Positions 16,622-25,673 of a stretch of DNA of 64,000 bases are shown one piece after another. Source of the DNA: Sphingobacteriales bacterium. GTDB lineage: Bacteria > Bacteroidota > Bacteroidia > Chitinophagales > UBA2359. Below the pieces are notes generated by a model. That model saw nothing but the letters and a program-made list of their open reading frames with translations, did not search any database and was not told the origin of the DNA. The translations under genes and the position numbers were made by a program. The stretch lies in assembly GCA_016711285.1 (NCBI GenBank), contig JADJTG010000010.1:124001-188000 (forward strand), read 5' to 3'. Position 1 is the first letter of the stretch. Each line of letters opens with the position of its first letter.

Positions 16622-18247
16622 TCAACCTAAAAACGGATAGCGGTAGTCGGTAGGCGGCACAAAGGTTTCTTTGATGGCGCGTGCCGAAGTCCAGCGCAGC
16701 AAATTGAGCAAAGAACCGGCTTTGTCGTTAGTACCCGAAGCACGCGCACCGCCGAAAGGCTGCTGTCCTACAACGGCTCCGGTGGGTTTGTCGTTGATGT
16801 AAAAATTACCAGCTGCGTGGCGCAAACGTTGAGTGGCTTCTACAATAGCGGCACGATCTTGGGAAATGATGGCTCCGGTGAGGGCATACGGCGAAGTATT
16901 GTCTATTAAGTCTAATACTTTGTCGTAATCTTTGGGTTTATATACATAAATGGTGAGTACCGGACCAAAAATTTCTTCACACATCGTTGTATAATTCGGG
17001 TCGGTGGTGAGCAAAACGGTAGGTTCAATAAAATAGCCCTGCTCTTTGCTATAAGAGCCGCCAATAAGAATTTCCACATTCGGGTCTTTTTTGGCTTTTT
17101 CAATATATGCAGTGATGCTGTTAAAAGATTTTTCGTCAATAACGGCATTTACAAAATTACTGAAATCCTCCACTGTGCCCATTTTAAAAGAAGCAAGGTC
17201 GTTTTTCAGCCCTTTTTCTACACTTTTCCATATATTGGAAGGAATATAAGCCCGCGAAGCCGCCGAACATTTTTGTCCCTGATATTCAAATGCGCCGCGC
17301 GACAGTGCCGTTACCACTACTTCGGGCAAGGCAGAAGGGTGCGCCAGCACAAAATCTTTTCCGCCCGTTTCGCCTACCAAACGCGGATAGCTGCGGTAGT
17401 TGGCGATATTTTCACCTACGGTTTTCCACATATAATTGAAAGTACCCGTAGAGCCGGTGAAGTGCAAACCTGCAAAATCGCGGTGCTTGAAAACGGTATT
17501 TCCGATGGTGCTGCCCGCCGCCTGTACCAAATTAATGACACCGGCAGGCAAACCGGCTTCTTCAAATACCTGCATAATGACGTGCGCCGACAACACTTGC
17601 GTTTCGGCGGGTTTCCACACTACGGTATTGCCCATCAGTGCGGGCGAAGAAGGCAAATTTCCGGCAATGGCAGTAAAATTAAAAGGTGTAACCGCCAGTA
17701 CAAAACCCTCCAAAGGGCGGTATTCCAAACGATTCCACACACCTGCCGAAGAAATCGGTTGTTCGTTGTAAATGTGTTGCATATATGCCACATTAAAACG
17801 CAGAAAATCAATGAGTTCACAGGCTGCGTCTATTTCGGCTTGATAAGCATTTTTGCTTTGCCCGAGCATAGTGGCGGCGTTGATGGCGTAGCGGTATTTG
17901 GTGGCGAGGAGTTCGGCGGCTTTAAGAAAAATAGCGGCGCGATGCTCCCAGGGCATATTTTCCCAATCGGCTTTGGCACGCAGGGCGGCTTGTATGGCGG
18001 CTTCTACATGCGAGGAGTCGCCGTAGTGATATTGTGCCAGTGTATGAGCGCGCTCGTGCGGTGGGTGCAGGGTACGCACATCGTGGGTGCGTATGGCTTT
18101 GCCGTCAATAATCAGTGGCAAATCTTCTTGTTTGGATTTGGCATTGCGAAGAGCTTCTTTGAGCAGGGTACGCTCAGGAGAGCCTGCGGCATAGCTTTTT
18201 ACCGGCTCATTGGCAGGAGTGGGTACATGAAAAATTCCTTTAGGCAT
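16622..18247 (-). CDS. pruA: 1-pyrroline-5-carboxylate dehydrogenase
   Basis: 541 residues, full length for the stand-alone P5C dehydrogenase found in Bacteroidota and mitochondria (ALDH4 type). It oxidises glutamate semialdehyde to glutamate with NAD+, the second step of proline breakdown. Visible signatures: VTPFNFTAIAGNLPSSPALM and the NAD-binding VVWKPAE, HFTGSTGTF, catalytic Glu in LVGETGGKDF, nucleophile Cys in YQGQKCSAASRAY, EEIFGPVL, and GQQPFGGARASGTNDKAG. Proline dehydrogenase is not in the window, so the pathway is split. Single-gene unit with its own terminator. Confidence 0.96.
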   Translation of the reverse strand: MPKGIFHVPTPANEPVKSYAAGSPERTLLKEALRNAKSKQEDLPLIIDGKAIRTHDVRTLHPPHERAHTLAQYHYGDSSHVEAAIQAALRAKADWENMPWEHRAAIFLKAAELLATKYRYAINAATMLGQSKNAYQAEIDAACELIDFLRFNVAYMQHIYNEQPISSAGVWNRLEYRPLEGFVLAVTPFNFTAIAGNLPSSPALMGNTVVWKPAETQVLSAHVIMQVFEEAGLPAGVINLVQAAGSTIGNTVFKHRDFAGLHFTGSTGTFNYMWKTVGENIANYRSYPRLVGETGGKDFVLAHPSALPEVVVTALSRGAFEYQGQKCSAASRAYIPSNIWKSVEKGLKNDLASFKMGTVEDFSNFVNAVIDEKSFNSITAYIEKAKKDPNVEILIGGSYSKEQGYFIEPTVLLTTDPNYTTMCEEIFGPVLTIYVYKPKDYDKVLDLIDNTSPYALTGAIISQDRAAIVEATQRLRHAAGNFYINDKPTGAVVGQQPFGGARASGTNDKAGSLLNLLRWTSARAIKETFVPPTDYRYPFLG

Positions 18248-18410
18248 ATATTATTTTGTAGGTGAATAAAAATTGATTGAATTGGCGATTGTGGTTTTTA
18301 AACTCACAAAGCATTGATAATAAACATATTTTAATCAATAAAAAATTTAAAAAATTATATTATTAAAACAATGATTTAAAATTATCATATTTTTTTTCAG
18401 ATAAAAAAAC

Positions 18411-18453
18411 AAAATCCCCTAAAAGTTTCAGAGACAACTTTCAGGGGATTTTA
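18411..18453 (-). terminator. Rho-independent terminator of clpC
   Basis: AAAATCCCCT at 18411-18420 pairs with AGGGGATTTT at 18443-18452, with further inner pairing (AAAGTT/AACTTT). It lies 27 bases after the clpC stop. Confidence 0.75.
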
Positions 18454-18479
18454 ATAATATTACTTATATCATAACAATT

Positions 18480-21005
18480 CTATTGATTAGTAGGAGCCGC
18501 TTCGTTGCTTAATACTTCAATGCTGATTTTGCCTTCTGCATCTAAATCTACCAAAATTTCATCGCCGCTTTTGAGTTTTACGGCTAAAATTTCTTCGGCG
18601 AGCGGGTCTTCTATGTACTTTTGAATGGCGCGGTGCAAAGGACGTGCACCAAATTGCGGGTCGTAGCCTTTGTCTGCCAAAAACACCTTTGCCTGTTCGC
18701 TGAGGCGCAGGGTATAGCCGATTCTTGCCACTCTCGTATAAATATCTTGCAGGGCAATATCAATGATTTTTAAAATTTCTTCTTTGCCCAAAGCATTGAA
18801 AGTAACCACATCATCAATACGGTTCAGAAACTCAGGTGCAAAAGTGCGGCGCAGGGCTTGGGCAATTACTCCTTTGGCGTTGTTTTCGGCGGATTCTTCG
18901 CGGGAGGAAGTCTGAAAACCGACACCTGTACCGAAATCTTTTAATTGGCGCACTCCGATATTGGAAGTCATAATGATGAGGGTATTTTTAAAATCTATTT
19001 TTCTGCCCAAACCATCAGTAAGTTGTCCGTCATCTAATACTTGCAATAAAATATTATACACATCGGGGTGTGCTTTTTCTATTTCGTCGAGCAAAATAAC
19101 CGAGTAGGGTTTGCGGCGCACTTTTTCGGTAAGCTGCCCGCCTTCTTCGTAGCCCACATAGCCCGGAGGCGCACCGATGAGGCGCGAAATGGAAAATTTT
19201 TCCATATATTCGCTCATATCAATCCGAATGAGGGCACTTTCGCTGTCAAATAAATAACGTGCCAGAGCTTTTGCGAGTTCGGTTTTTCCTACACCGGTAG
19301 GACCCAAAAAGATAAAAGAGCCGATGGGCTTTCTGGGGTCTTTCAGTCCTACGCGGTTGCGCAAAATGGCTTTGGTGATTTTGACAACGGCTTCATCTTG
19401 CCCGATGACAACTTTTTTCAAATCGTCAGCCATACTGAGCAATTTGGTACTTTCGCTTTGTGCCACACGGCGCACCGGAATGCCAGTCATCATGGCTACC
19501 ACTTCGGCAATATCCTCTTCGCCTACAGGATAGCGGCGGGTGCGAGATTCCTCTTCCCAGTCGCGCTTGGCGGTATCCAATTCATTTTGAAGATTTTTTT
19601 CGGTATCTCTCAAACTGGCAGCCTTTTCATAATCCTGACTTTTTACCACTTTGAGTTTTTCTTCTTTAATGTCTTCAATTTGTTGTTCCAGCGATACAAT
19701 ATTTTCGGGTACACGAATGTTTTTCAAATGCACACGCGCTCCTACTTCGTCCAATACGTCAATGGCTTTGTCGGGCAAAAACCGATCGGTGATGTAGCGG
19801 TTGCTCAACTGCACGCAGGCTTTGATGGCAGCATCATCGTATTGCACGTTGTGATACTCTTCGTATTTGCTTTTGATGTTGTTGAGAATGCTGTAAGTTT
19901 CTTCTACCGTAGGCGGATCTACCATTACTTTTTGGAAGCGGCGGTCTAATGCGCCGTCTTTTTCTATATATTGGCGATATTCATCTAAAGTAGATGCACC
20001 GATTACCTGCAATTCGCCGCGTGCCAAAGCGGGTTTAAAGATATTGGAGGCATCTAAAGAGCCGGTAGCACCGCCCGCACCTACGATGGTGTGTATTTCG
20101 TCGATAAACAAAATAACACTGCGGTCTTTTTCCAATTCGTTCATAATGGCTTTGATGCGTTCTTCAAACTGACCGCGATATTTGGTGCCGGCTACCAAAG
20201 CAGCCAAATCCAGCATCACGATGCGTTTGTCGAACAACACACGCGACACGCGCCGTTCAAAAATGCGCAATGCCAATCCTTCTACGATGGCGGTTTTTCC
20301 TACGCCGGGTTCGCCGATAAGGATAGGGTTGTTTTTTTTGCGGCGGCTCAAAATCTGAGATACACGCTCAATTTCGGTTTCGCGCCCTACGATGGGATCA
20401 AGTTTTCCCTCTTCGGCGAGGTGTGTAATATCTCGTCCGAAATTGTCGAGTACGGGGGTTTTTGATTTTGTGCCTTGCTTGCCACTGCGCGCGCCGGCAT
20501 TTCCAAAACCTTTTCCCATGCCTTCGTCATACGAATCATCAGAGCCGCCCGGCAATTCGCCTTTTACATCATTGAGCATAAAACGTAACTCTGTTTTAAA
20601 CATTTCATAGTCCACATCTAATTGTTCCAGTATTTGAGCGGCTACATTATCTTTTATTTTCAAAATTGCCAACAAAAGATGTTCTGTACCGATAACATCG
20701 GTTTTGAAATCTTTAGCTTCCAATACTGCAGTTTTCAACGATTGTTGTGCCTGGCGGGTGAGTGGAATATTCACAGGGTCGGTATAATGGGCAATGCCTT
20801 TGCTGACGGCATTATCCAAATTTTTTCTTAGCTGTTCCAAATCTACTTCCATTGCCTGCAACACCTGTACGCCAAAGCTGTTGCCCTCGCGTATGATGCC
20901 CAACAGAAAATGCTCTACACCGATAAAATCGTGACCGAGCCTTTTAGCTTCTTCTCTACTGAAAGAGAAAACATCTTTTACTTTTTGAGAAAATTTAGCT
21001 TCCAT
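18480..21005 (-). CDS. clpC: ATP-dependent Clp protease ATP-binding subunit ClpC
   Basis: 841 residues, a two-ring AAA+ unfoldase of the ClpC type. The N-terminal Clp repeats (FSREEAKRLGHDFIGVEHFL, and TDVIGTEHLLLAILK) cover residues 1-150. The first ATPase has Walker A GEPGVGKT and Walker B VILFIDEIHT. A UVR-like helix (EEKLKVVKSQDYEKAASLRD) marks ClpC rather than ClpB. The second ATPase has GPTGVGKT, VILLDEIEKAH and the sensor GARPLHRAIQKYIEDPL. It feeds folded or damaged proteins to ClpP in the cytoplasm. Single gene with its own terminator; no mcsA, mcsB or ctsR beside it, so control differs from that in Firmicutes. Confidence 0.96.
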   Translation of the reverse strand: MEAKFSQKVKDVFSFSREEAKRLGHDFIGVEHFLLGIIREGNSFGVQVLQAMEVDLEQLRKNLDNAVSKGIAHYTDPVNIPLTRQAQQSLKTAVLEAKDFKTDVIGTEHLLLAILKIKDNVAAQILEQLDVDYEMFKTELRFMLNDVKGELPGGSDDSYDEGMGKGFGNAGARSGKQGTKSKTPVLDNFGRDITHLAEEGKLDPIVGRETEIERVSQILSRRKKNNPILIGEPGVGKTAIVEGLALRIFERRVSRVLFDKRIVMLDLAALVAGTKYRGQFEERIKAIMNELEKDRSVILFIDEIHTIVGAGGATGSLDASNIFKPALARGELQVIGASTLDEYRQYIEKDGALDRRFQKVMVDPPTVEETYSILNNIKSKYEEYHNVQYDDAAIKACVQLSNRYITDRFLPDKAIDVLDEVGARVHLKNIRVPENIVSLEQQIEDIKEEKLKVVKSQDYEKAASLRDTEKNLQNELDTAKRDWEEESRTRRYPVGEEDIAEVVAMMTGIPVRRVAQSESTKLLSMADDLKKVVIGQDEAVVKITKAILRNRVGLKDPRKPIGSFIFLGPTGVGKTELAKALARYLFDSESALIRIDMSEYMEKFSISRLIGAPPGYVGYEEGGQLTEKVRRKPYSVILLDEIEKAHPDVYNILLQVLDDGQLTDGLGRKIDFKNTLIIMTSNIGVRQLKDFGTGVGFQTSSREESAENNAKGVIAQALRRTFAPEFLNRIDDVVTFNALGKEEILKIIDIALQDIYTRVARIGYTLRLSEQAKVFLADKGYDPQFGARPLHRAIQKYIEDPLAEEILAVKLKSGDEILVDLDAEGKISIEVLSNEAAPTNQ

Positions 21006-21197
21006 AATTACAAATATACAAACGAAAAATACGCCAAATAGTATTTATCTGACTATTTTGTTATAAAAAACTTTTTTGAGGCAAAAAAAGTGACAAAAAA
21101 ACAAAGCAAACTGTCTTTTTGTCAGCAGTCAATAATTTGTCTGTGCCTTTATATCAACGAAAAAATACGGCTAATCTATCAAAAATTGTAAATTATT

Positions 21198-21228
21198 TTT
21201 TATAAAAGGCGTTAATTATTTACTTTTG
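21198..21228 (+). promoter_or_regulatory. Bacteroidota-type promoter for the STAS/rnz pair
   Basis: TACTTTTG at 21221-21228 matches the -7 consensus TAnnTTTG exactly. TTTT, one mismatch to TTTG, sits 19 nt upstream. The start site would fall a few bases after it, leaving a leader of only about 18-20 nt before the ATG at 21253. Confidence 0.5.
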
Positions 21229-21252
21229 CCCAAAATTAAAATAATTTTTATT

Positions 21253-21648
21253 ATGAAATTTTCATTGGATAAACGCGAAAGCTATACTATATTTGAAGTA
21301 TTAGATGCTAAATTGGATACATTGGCAGCACCGGATTTAAAAACAGAATTGGTGCTTTTGTGCAACGAAGGCATTTCTAATATTATTTTGGATTTGCGCA
21401 ATGTGGAGTTTGTGGACTCGTCGGGTTTGAGTGCTATTTTGGTGGGACATCGTACTTGCAACAACGCTAACGGCAGTTTGGTGCTTACTGGTTTGAATGA
21501 TAATGTTCGTCGTTTGATACAAATATCGCAGTTGAATACGATATTGGAGATAACCCCTACGCTTTCTGAAGCAAAAGATTGGATTATGATGAACGAATTG
21601 CAGCGTCAGCTGGCACAGGAAGATAGTGATGCCGGCGAAGAGGAATAG
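21253..21648 (+). CDS. STAS-domain protein (anti-anti-sigma factor-like)
   Basis: 131 residues from the ATG at 21253; an in-frame TTG 27 bases upstream lies over the promoter and is rejected. The STAS core is clear: IILDLRNVEFVDSSGLSAIL with the conserved Ser that a partner kinase phosphorylates in SpoIIAA-type proteins, then LVLTGLNDNVRRLIQISQL. The tail is acidic (EDSDAGEEE). No anti-sigma kinase or sigma factor gene is adjacent, so the partner is unknown. It is 38 bases upstream of rnz and probably shares its transcript. Confidence 0.88.
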   Translation: MKFSLDKRESYTIFEVLDAKLDTLAAPDLKTELVLLCNEGISNIILDLRNVEFVDSSGLSAILVGHRTCNNANGSLVLTGLNDNVRRLIQISQLNTILEITPTLSEAKDWIMMNELQRQLAQEDSDAGEEE

Positions 21649-21686
21649 CGATTTTTGAATTATAATACCTATCTTTTTTTATTATT

Positions 21687-22643
21687 TTGACATTCAGCGT
21701 TACTATTTTAGGCAGCAACTCGGCTACACCGGCTTATGGCAGGCATCCGACTGCGCAAGTGGTGAACCATTACGAAAAACTTTTTTTGGTGGATTGCGGC
21801 GAAGGCACACAAATGCAGTTTGAGCGGTATCATATCAAACGTAGTCGTGTTGAGCATATTTTTATCAGTCATTTGCACGGCGATCATTATTTTGGATTAA
21901 TAGGTTTGCTTACTTCTTTTGCTTTAAACAAACGCAGCAAACCTTTGTGGATTTATGCACCTGCTGATTTGAAAAATATTATAGAAGTGCATTTAAATGT
22001 AACAGGCGGCTGGGAAAATTTGGGCTATGAAATATATTGGTACAAAATTGCTTTTGATGCGCCACAGGTTATTTACGAAAATAACCACCTGAGTGTAGAA
22101 ACTATCGTTTTGAACCACAGTTTGCCGTGTGTGGGGTTTTTGTTCCGTGAAAAAATGCGCGGGCGCAATATTCATAAACATAAAATTGAGGAATTTCAAC
22201 TTTCTATTGAGTCTATTGCCCATATCAAAGCCGGTGGTGATTATACTACGCCCGAAGGTGTCGTTGTATCCAATCAGGAGTTTACTTACGAAGCCTTGCC
22301 ACCGCGGGCTTATGCTTTTTGTACGGATACCACTATTATTGCCGATAATATAGCACAGTTGAAAGGTGTGCATACGTTGTATCACGAGGCTACTTTTTTG
22401 AGCGAACACGCCGAGCGGGCTGCCGCTACTTTGCACAGCACTGCCGCACAAGCTGCACTATTTGCCCGCGATGCGCAAATAGGACAGTTGCTTTTAGGGC
22501 ATTTTTCTGCCAAATATTCCAATTTAGAACCCTTATTGCAGGAGGCTAAAAATATTTTTCCTAATACTGCCTTAGCTATTGAAGGTGTTACATTTCACGT
22601 TTTACAACAGCCCCCGAAAGAAAAAAACACTGCCGACCTTTAA
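21687..22643 (+). CDS. rnz: Ribonuclease Z (tRNA 3' endonuclease)
   Basis: 318 residues of the metallo-beta-lactamase fold, the usual length for short-form RNase Z. It trims the 3' trailer of precursor tRNAs, needed where CCA is not encoded, as in the tRNA-Ser of this window. Motifs: LGSNSATPAYGRHPTAQ, DCGEGTQMQF, the zinc site SHLHGDHYFGL, NHSLPCVGF, FCTDTT, and YHEATFLSEHAERA followed by HSTAAQAA and LLGHFSAKY. The start is a TTG: the residues MTFSVTILG fit the family N-terminus and no ATG is near. The stop overlaps by 4 nt with the convergent methyltransferase gene. Confidence 0.94.
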   Translation: MTFSVTILGSNSATPAYGRHPTAQVVNHYEKLFLVDCGEGTQMQFERYHIKRSRVEHIFISHLHGDHYFGLIGLLTSFALNKRSKPLWIYAPADLKNIIEVHLNVTGGWENLGYEIYWYKIAFDAPQVIYENNHLSVETIVLNHSLPCVGFLFREKMRGRNIHKHKIEEFQLSIESIAHIKAGGDYTTPEGVVVSNQEFTYEALPPRAYAFCTDTTIIADNIAQLKGVHTLYHEATFLSEHAERAAATLHSTAAQAALFARDAQIGQLLLGHFSAKYSNLEPLLQEAKNIFPNTALAIEGVTFHVLQQPPKEKNTADL

Positions 22644-23332
22644 TCATTGCGCTGTGCTACTATCAAATAGTGATGAAAAAGCGCGGAAGATTGCAAAAGG
22701 TGTGTTTGGAGGATAGTAAAACCGCGTGCCGCAATCATTTTGTTGTAGTCGTTGAGATGGTGTTGGTGCGGGTGCAGAATGTCGCCGGGGAGCAGCCGAA
22801 ATATCGGTTTGAGTAGCTGATAGCGGTGAGCATCAACGGTGAGTACCCAAAATCCCTTTGGCAGCGTTAAGGCGGCGAGGTTGTCGAAAGCGGCAGCGAG
22901 GTTATCTACATGGTTAATGGCGTTCATACAAAAAACGATGTTGTAGCGTTGGGGGTGCTCTTGATAAAACTGCTCTAAAGTACTGCCAAAAAACTGTACA
23001 TTCGGATATTGTGCTTCGTTGAAATGAGGCAGGTGGGCATAGTGTTGGAGCAAGGGGTCAAAAGCGACAACTTCGTTGTGGGGCAATACCATAAATACAC
23101 CGGCAGGCCCGCAGCCGGCATCTAACACTTTGGTGTCTGGCTCCTCCAAAGGGAGCGGCACAGAAATTTGTTGCAGCAACTGCCGCCAATATTGGCGTTT
23201 CCACTGCAAATACGACTCAACATTTTTGGGCAGTAGATAGCGTTTCCACCAATGCAGTTCTGCCCACTGAGCAATACGCCAGCGCAGCGAACCAGACGAT
23301 ACAACGGCAGAATGTGTTCTTTTCATCATCAT
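22640..23332 (-). CDS. Class I SAM-dependent methyltransferase
   Basis: 230 residues with a Rossmann-type SAM site: VLDAGCGPAGVFMVLP (motif I), EVVAFDPLL, NIVFCMNAINHVDNLAAAFD (motif IV region) and LPKGFWVLTVDAHRY. The N-terminus is rich in Trp and basic residues (WRIAQWAELHWWKRYLLPKN), a pattern seen in methyltransferases with long N-terminal caps; substrate unknown. Convergent with and overlapping rnz by four bases. Confidence 0.8.
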   Translation of the reverse strand: MMMKRTHSAVVSSGSLRWRIAQWAELHWWKRYLLPKNVESYLQWKRQYWRQLLQQISVPLPLEEPDTKVLDAGCGPAGVFMVLPHNEVVAFDPLLQHYAHLPHFNEAQYPNVQFFGSTLEQFYQEHPQRYNIVFCMNAINHVDNLAAAFDNLAALTLPKGFWVLTVDAHRYQLLKPIFRLLPGDILHPHQHHLNDYNKMIAARGFTILQTHLLQSSALFHHYLIVAQRND

Positions 23333-23414
23333 TTGCTATAAAAAATTTTGCACACGACAAAGAAAACGATAATCGCCGTAAATGTTGCCAAATATCTTAT
23401 TATTTTTATAAAAT

Positions 23415-23450
23415 AAAAAACCTCATCAGACTGTCGCAGCCTTATGAGGT
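23415..23450 (-). terminator. Rho-independent terminator after the GNAT gene
   Basis: On the minus strand ACCTCAT ... ATGAGGT forms a stem with inner CTG/CAG pairing and is followed by T6. It ends the GNAT / dihydroorotase-like unit. The rest of 23333-23587 is AT-rich with nothing recognisable. Confidence 0.65.
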
Positions 23451-23587
23451 AGAAGAAAAATTATTTCTTTTTTTAACAACTAAAAAAACACCTGTGTATG
23501 AAAAGAATGAATGCCTGTTATTATTACATACTGCCTTTATACACTATCTATATCTTTATTACATTTATAATTTAATGACAAAAAAAT

Positions 23588-24106
23588 TTATATATTAAGC
23601 CATTTGCCCATCATATAACAATCATAATATTCGTCATTGATATGAATATGATTTTTTAACTTTCCTTCTATTCTAAAGTTAAGTTTGGTGCAAAAACTGA
23701 TACCCAGCATATTATTTTGAAGTGTAATGCCCAATAATTTGCGCACACCTTTATTAATCACATAATTTTCTACCCAGTTTTCCAAAGCAGTGCCTACGCC
23801 TTTTCCTCTGTATTCCTCTAAAACTCCCATTTCTATATATGCCACATGCTGGCTGCACTCACGCTCTTCGCGGTGATACGCGCAATAACCGATAATTTCG
23901 TTTTTATAGCGTGCCACAAATATCATTTGAAAAGGGCTGTTGAAGTATGCCTCGTAGTAATGTTCTACTTCTTCTAATACAAGATTATCAAATTCGGATT
24001 GCAAATGTATCTTCTTTCGTATCAACATAAACTCCTCTAACGCCTCTTGCGGTAAAGTTCCGATGCTTATAGCCTGAATATTGTTAAGATTAAATGCTGT
24101 AGCCAT
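23588..24106 (-). CDS. GNAT-family N-acetyltransferase
   Basis: 172 residues from the ATG at 24106 (a TTG 18 bases upstream is possible). GNAT fold: IFVARYKNEIIGYCAYH (beta strands 2-3), YIEMGVLEEYRGKGVGTALE with the acetyl-CoA loop RGKGVG, and KLLGITLQNNMLGISFCTKL and NFRIEGKLKNHI, which resemble RimI or spermidine-acetylating relatives. Substrate unknown. It starts 39 bases after the stop of the dihydroorotase-like gene on the same strand, so they are probably one transcript. Confidence 0.85.
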   Translation of the reverse strand: MATAFNLNNIQAISIGTLPQEALEEFMLIRKKIHLQSEFDNLVLEEVEHYYEAYFNSPFQMIFVARYKNEIIGYCAYHREERECSQHVAYIEMGVLEEYRGKGVGTALENWVENYVINKGVRKLLGITLQNNMLGISFCTKLNFRIEGKLKNHIHINDEYYDCYMMGKWLNI

Positions 24107-24145
24107 GGTATCAATGTTTCGCAAAACAAGGACACAAAAACCATG

Positions 24146-25345
24146 CTAACTATTACGAAAAAAGCGCAAACGATGTCCATTCATACACTCATCAAATACT
24201 CCGTCCCAAAATACTAAATGCCCATTTACAAAAGTATGTGTAATAGACGCAGGTAAAATTTCGCCCAACAAAGGACTGTATTTGCTTTTACTGTACATAT
24301 TTTGTGGTTTTATTTCAAAGGGTTTTTGTAAATCAACCAATACTAAATCGGCATAAAAGCCTTCACGCACAAAGCCACGTTGCTGAATACCAAAATGTTG
24401 AGCCGGTGCATGACATAGCTTTTGGACAAGTTGTGTCAGTGAAATATTGCTTAGTTGTACCTGTCGGAGCATCAAAGGCAATAAATGTTGTACAAAACCG
24501 ACACTATAGCATTTGCCATTTTGTGGCAAGGCAATATAGGTATCGGTGCTGTAAGGTGCATGTTCGGAAGCCACCATATCAATACCGTCCGGCTCAACAA
24601 ATAGTGCGTTCCAAAGTTGGCTTTGTTGATGAAGGTCGGGCAAGGAAGGCGTTAATTGCTCGGCTTGCGGGTATTCTTTATTTAAACATAGCGAAGCTAC
24701 CGAAGCAGCCGTACTCAAAAATTGATGTTTTTCTTGCGGCAAATCGCCCCTTTTTACATTAACTAAATGCAGCCGCCTGCTATATTTCTGTATCAGGTCG
24801 TTGATATCCGATATATTGACCAATCGGCTGTCGGCAACAATGATAGCATCTCCAGACTGCCCAAATAAATATTCATAAGCGGGGCGGGTAAGCTGTTCTA
24901 TCAATACAATACCGGCTATATCCGTTAAGTCATTGTTCAGTAACTGTATAATATTTTCATTATTTGCGCCGACATAGCAAGAAAAATTTGCTAAGGAAGT
25001 CACTTGCGCTGTTGCCATTTTTTGTTCTGCCAAGTCTGTTGAAGTAGTGGGCGGTAGGGTGTCGGGCATATCAATGACAGAAGTGACACCGCCCGCTATT
25101 GCTGCTTTGGATTCGGTATAAAAAGAGCCGTGCTGCACCAATCCGGGCTGGCGAAAATGTACTTGTGTATCAATCACTCCGGGCAATAAATGTAACCCTT
25201 CGGCATCAATAATCAAGGCTATATCGCCAACTGTTGCAATATTGGGTGCTATACGCCCGATATAACCACCTTCGATTAATAAATCTGTTGTACACATAGT
25301 ACCTTCATTGACAAGTGTGGCGTTTTTTATCAGTGTTTTTTTCAT
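24146..25345 (-). CDS. Dihydroorotase-like protein lacking most metal ligands
   Basis: 399 residues from the ATG at 25345; the frame could extend 7 codons only through a non-standard start. The fold is that of the Bacteroidota dihydroorotase: KNATLVNEGTMCTTDLLIEG, LLPGVIDTQVHFRQPGL, ESKAAIAGGVTSVIDMPDT, ADLVLVDLQKPFEI and HTFVNGHLVFWDGVFDE all fit. The catalytic parts do not: the stretch that should hold the carboxylated Lys reads GIVLIEQLT, the expected HCED reads VADS, the HLST His region reads VNVKRGD, and the final TDHAPH reads SEHAPY. It is therefore likely a non-catalytic or re-purposed paralogue, and a true pyrC should exist elsewhere. Upstream of the GNAT gene in one unit. Confidence 0.8.
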   Translation of the reverse strand: MKKTLIKNATLVNEGTMCTTDLLIEGGYIGRIAPNIATVGDIALIIDAEGLHLLPGVIDTQVHFRQPGLVQHGSFYTESKAAIAGGVTSVIDMPDTLPPTTSTDLAEQKMATAQVTSLANFSCYVGANNENIIQLLNNDLTDIAGIVLIEQLTRPAYEYLFGQSGDAIIVADSRLVNISDINDLIQKYSRRLHLVNVKRGDLPQEKHQFLSTAASVASLCLNKEYPQAEQLTPSLPDLHQQSQLWNALFVEPDGIDMVASEHAPYSTDTYIALPQNGKCYSVGFVQHLLPLMLRQVQLSNISLTQLVQKLCHAPAQHFGIQQRGFVREGFYADLVLVDLQKPFEIKPQNMYSKSKYSPLLGEILPASITHTFVNGHLVFWDGVFDECMNGHRLRFFRNS

Positions 25346-25673
25346 TATTTTTTTATTTAAAATCACAAAATAGCATTATTATTTTATTTTTAAAGATATA
25401 CAGTAATTCTGTTTTTTAAATTTATTATTTATAAAAAATTAATAATAAATTAATTACATATATAAAGTAATGTTAAATTATAAAACAAAAATATTTTATA
25501 TGATAATTTATTAATCTTTACACCTGTTATACGGCTATCCTACATAGGATTTTTGTTAAAAAGAATTTTATATTATTATGTAAATAAAGTATTAAATTTA
25601 CATCTGTTCATAAATAACAAGCCCTATTTAACTCATTTATTTTATTTATTCACAATCAATTATTTTATATGAG
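25346..25673. other. Divergent intergenic region, 328 bp
   Basis: Very AT-rich, separating the leftward dihydroorotase-like gene from the rightward T9SS cargo gene. It holds a small palindrome (ATCCTA-CA-TAGGAT, 25537-25550), a near-match -7 element TACATCTG at 25599-25606, and ATAAATAACAAGC at about 25610, which recurs before the paralogue at 27851. No gene is seen. Confidence 0.5.

Noticed and set aside
17273..18265. A 330-codon open frame on the plus strand opposite pruA
   Set aside because: It lies fully antisense to a strongly supported pruA gene, has no recognisable domain, and its composition is what the third-position bias of the real gene produces.
23314..23598. A 94-codon plus-strand frame
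   Set aside because: Overlaps the start of the methyltransferase and a minus-strand terminator; AT-rich with no family features.
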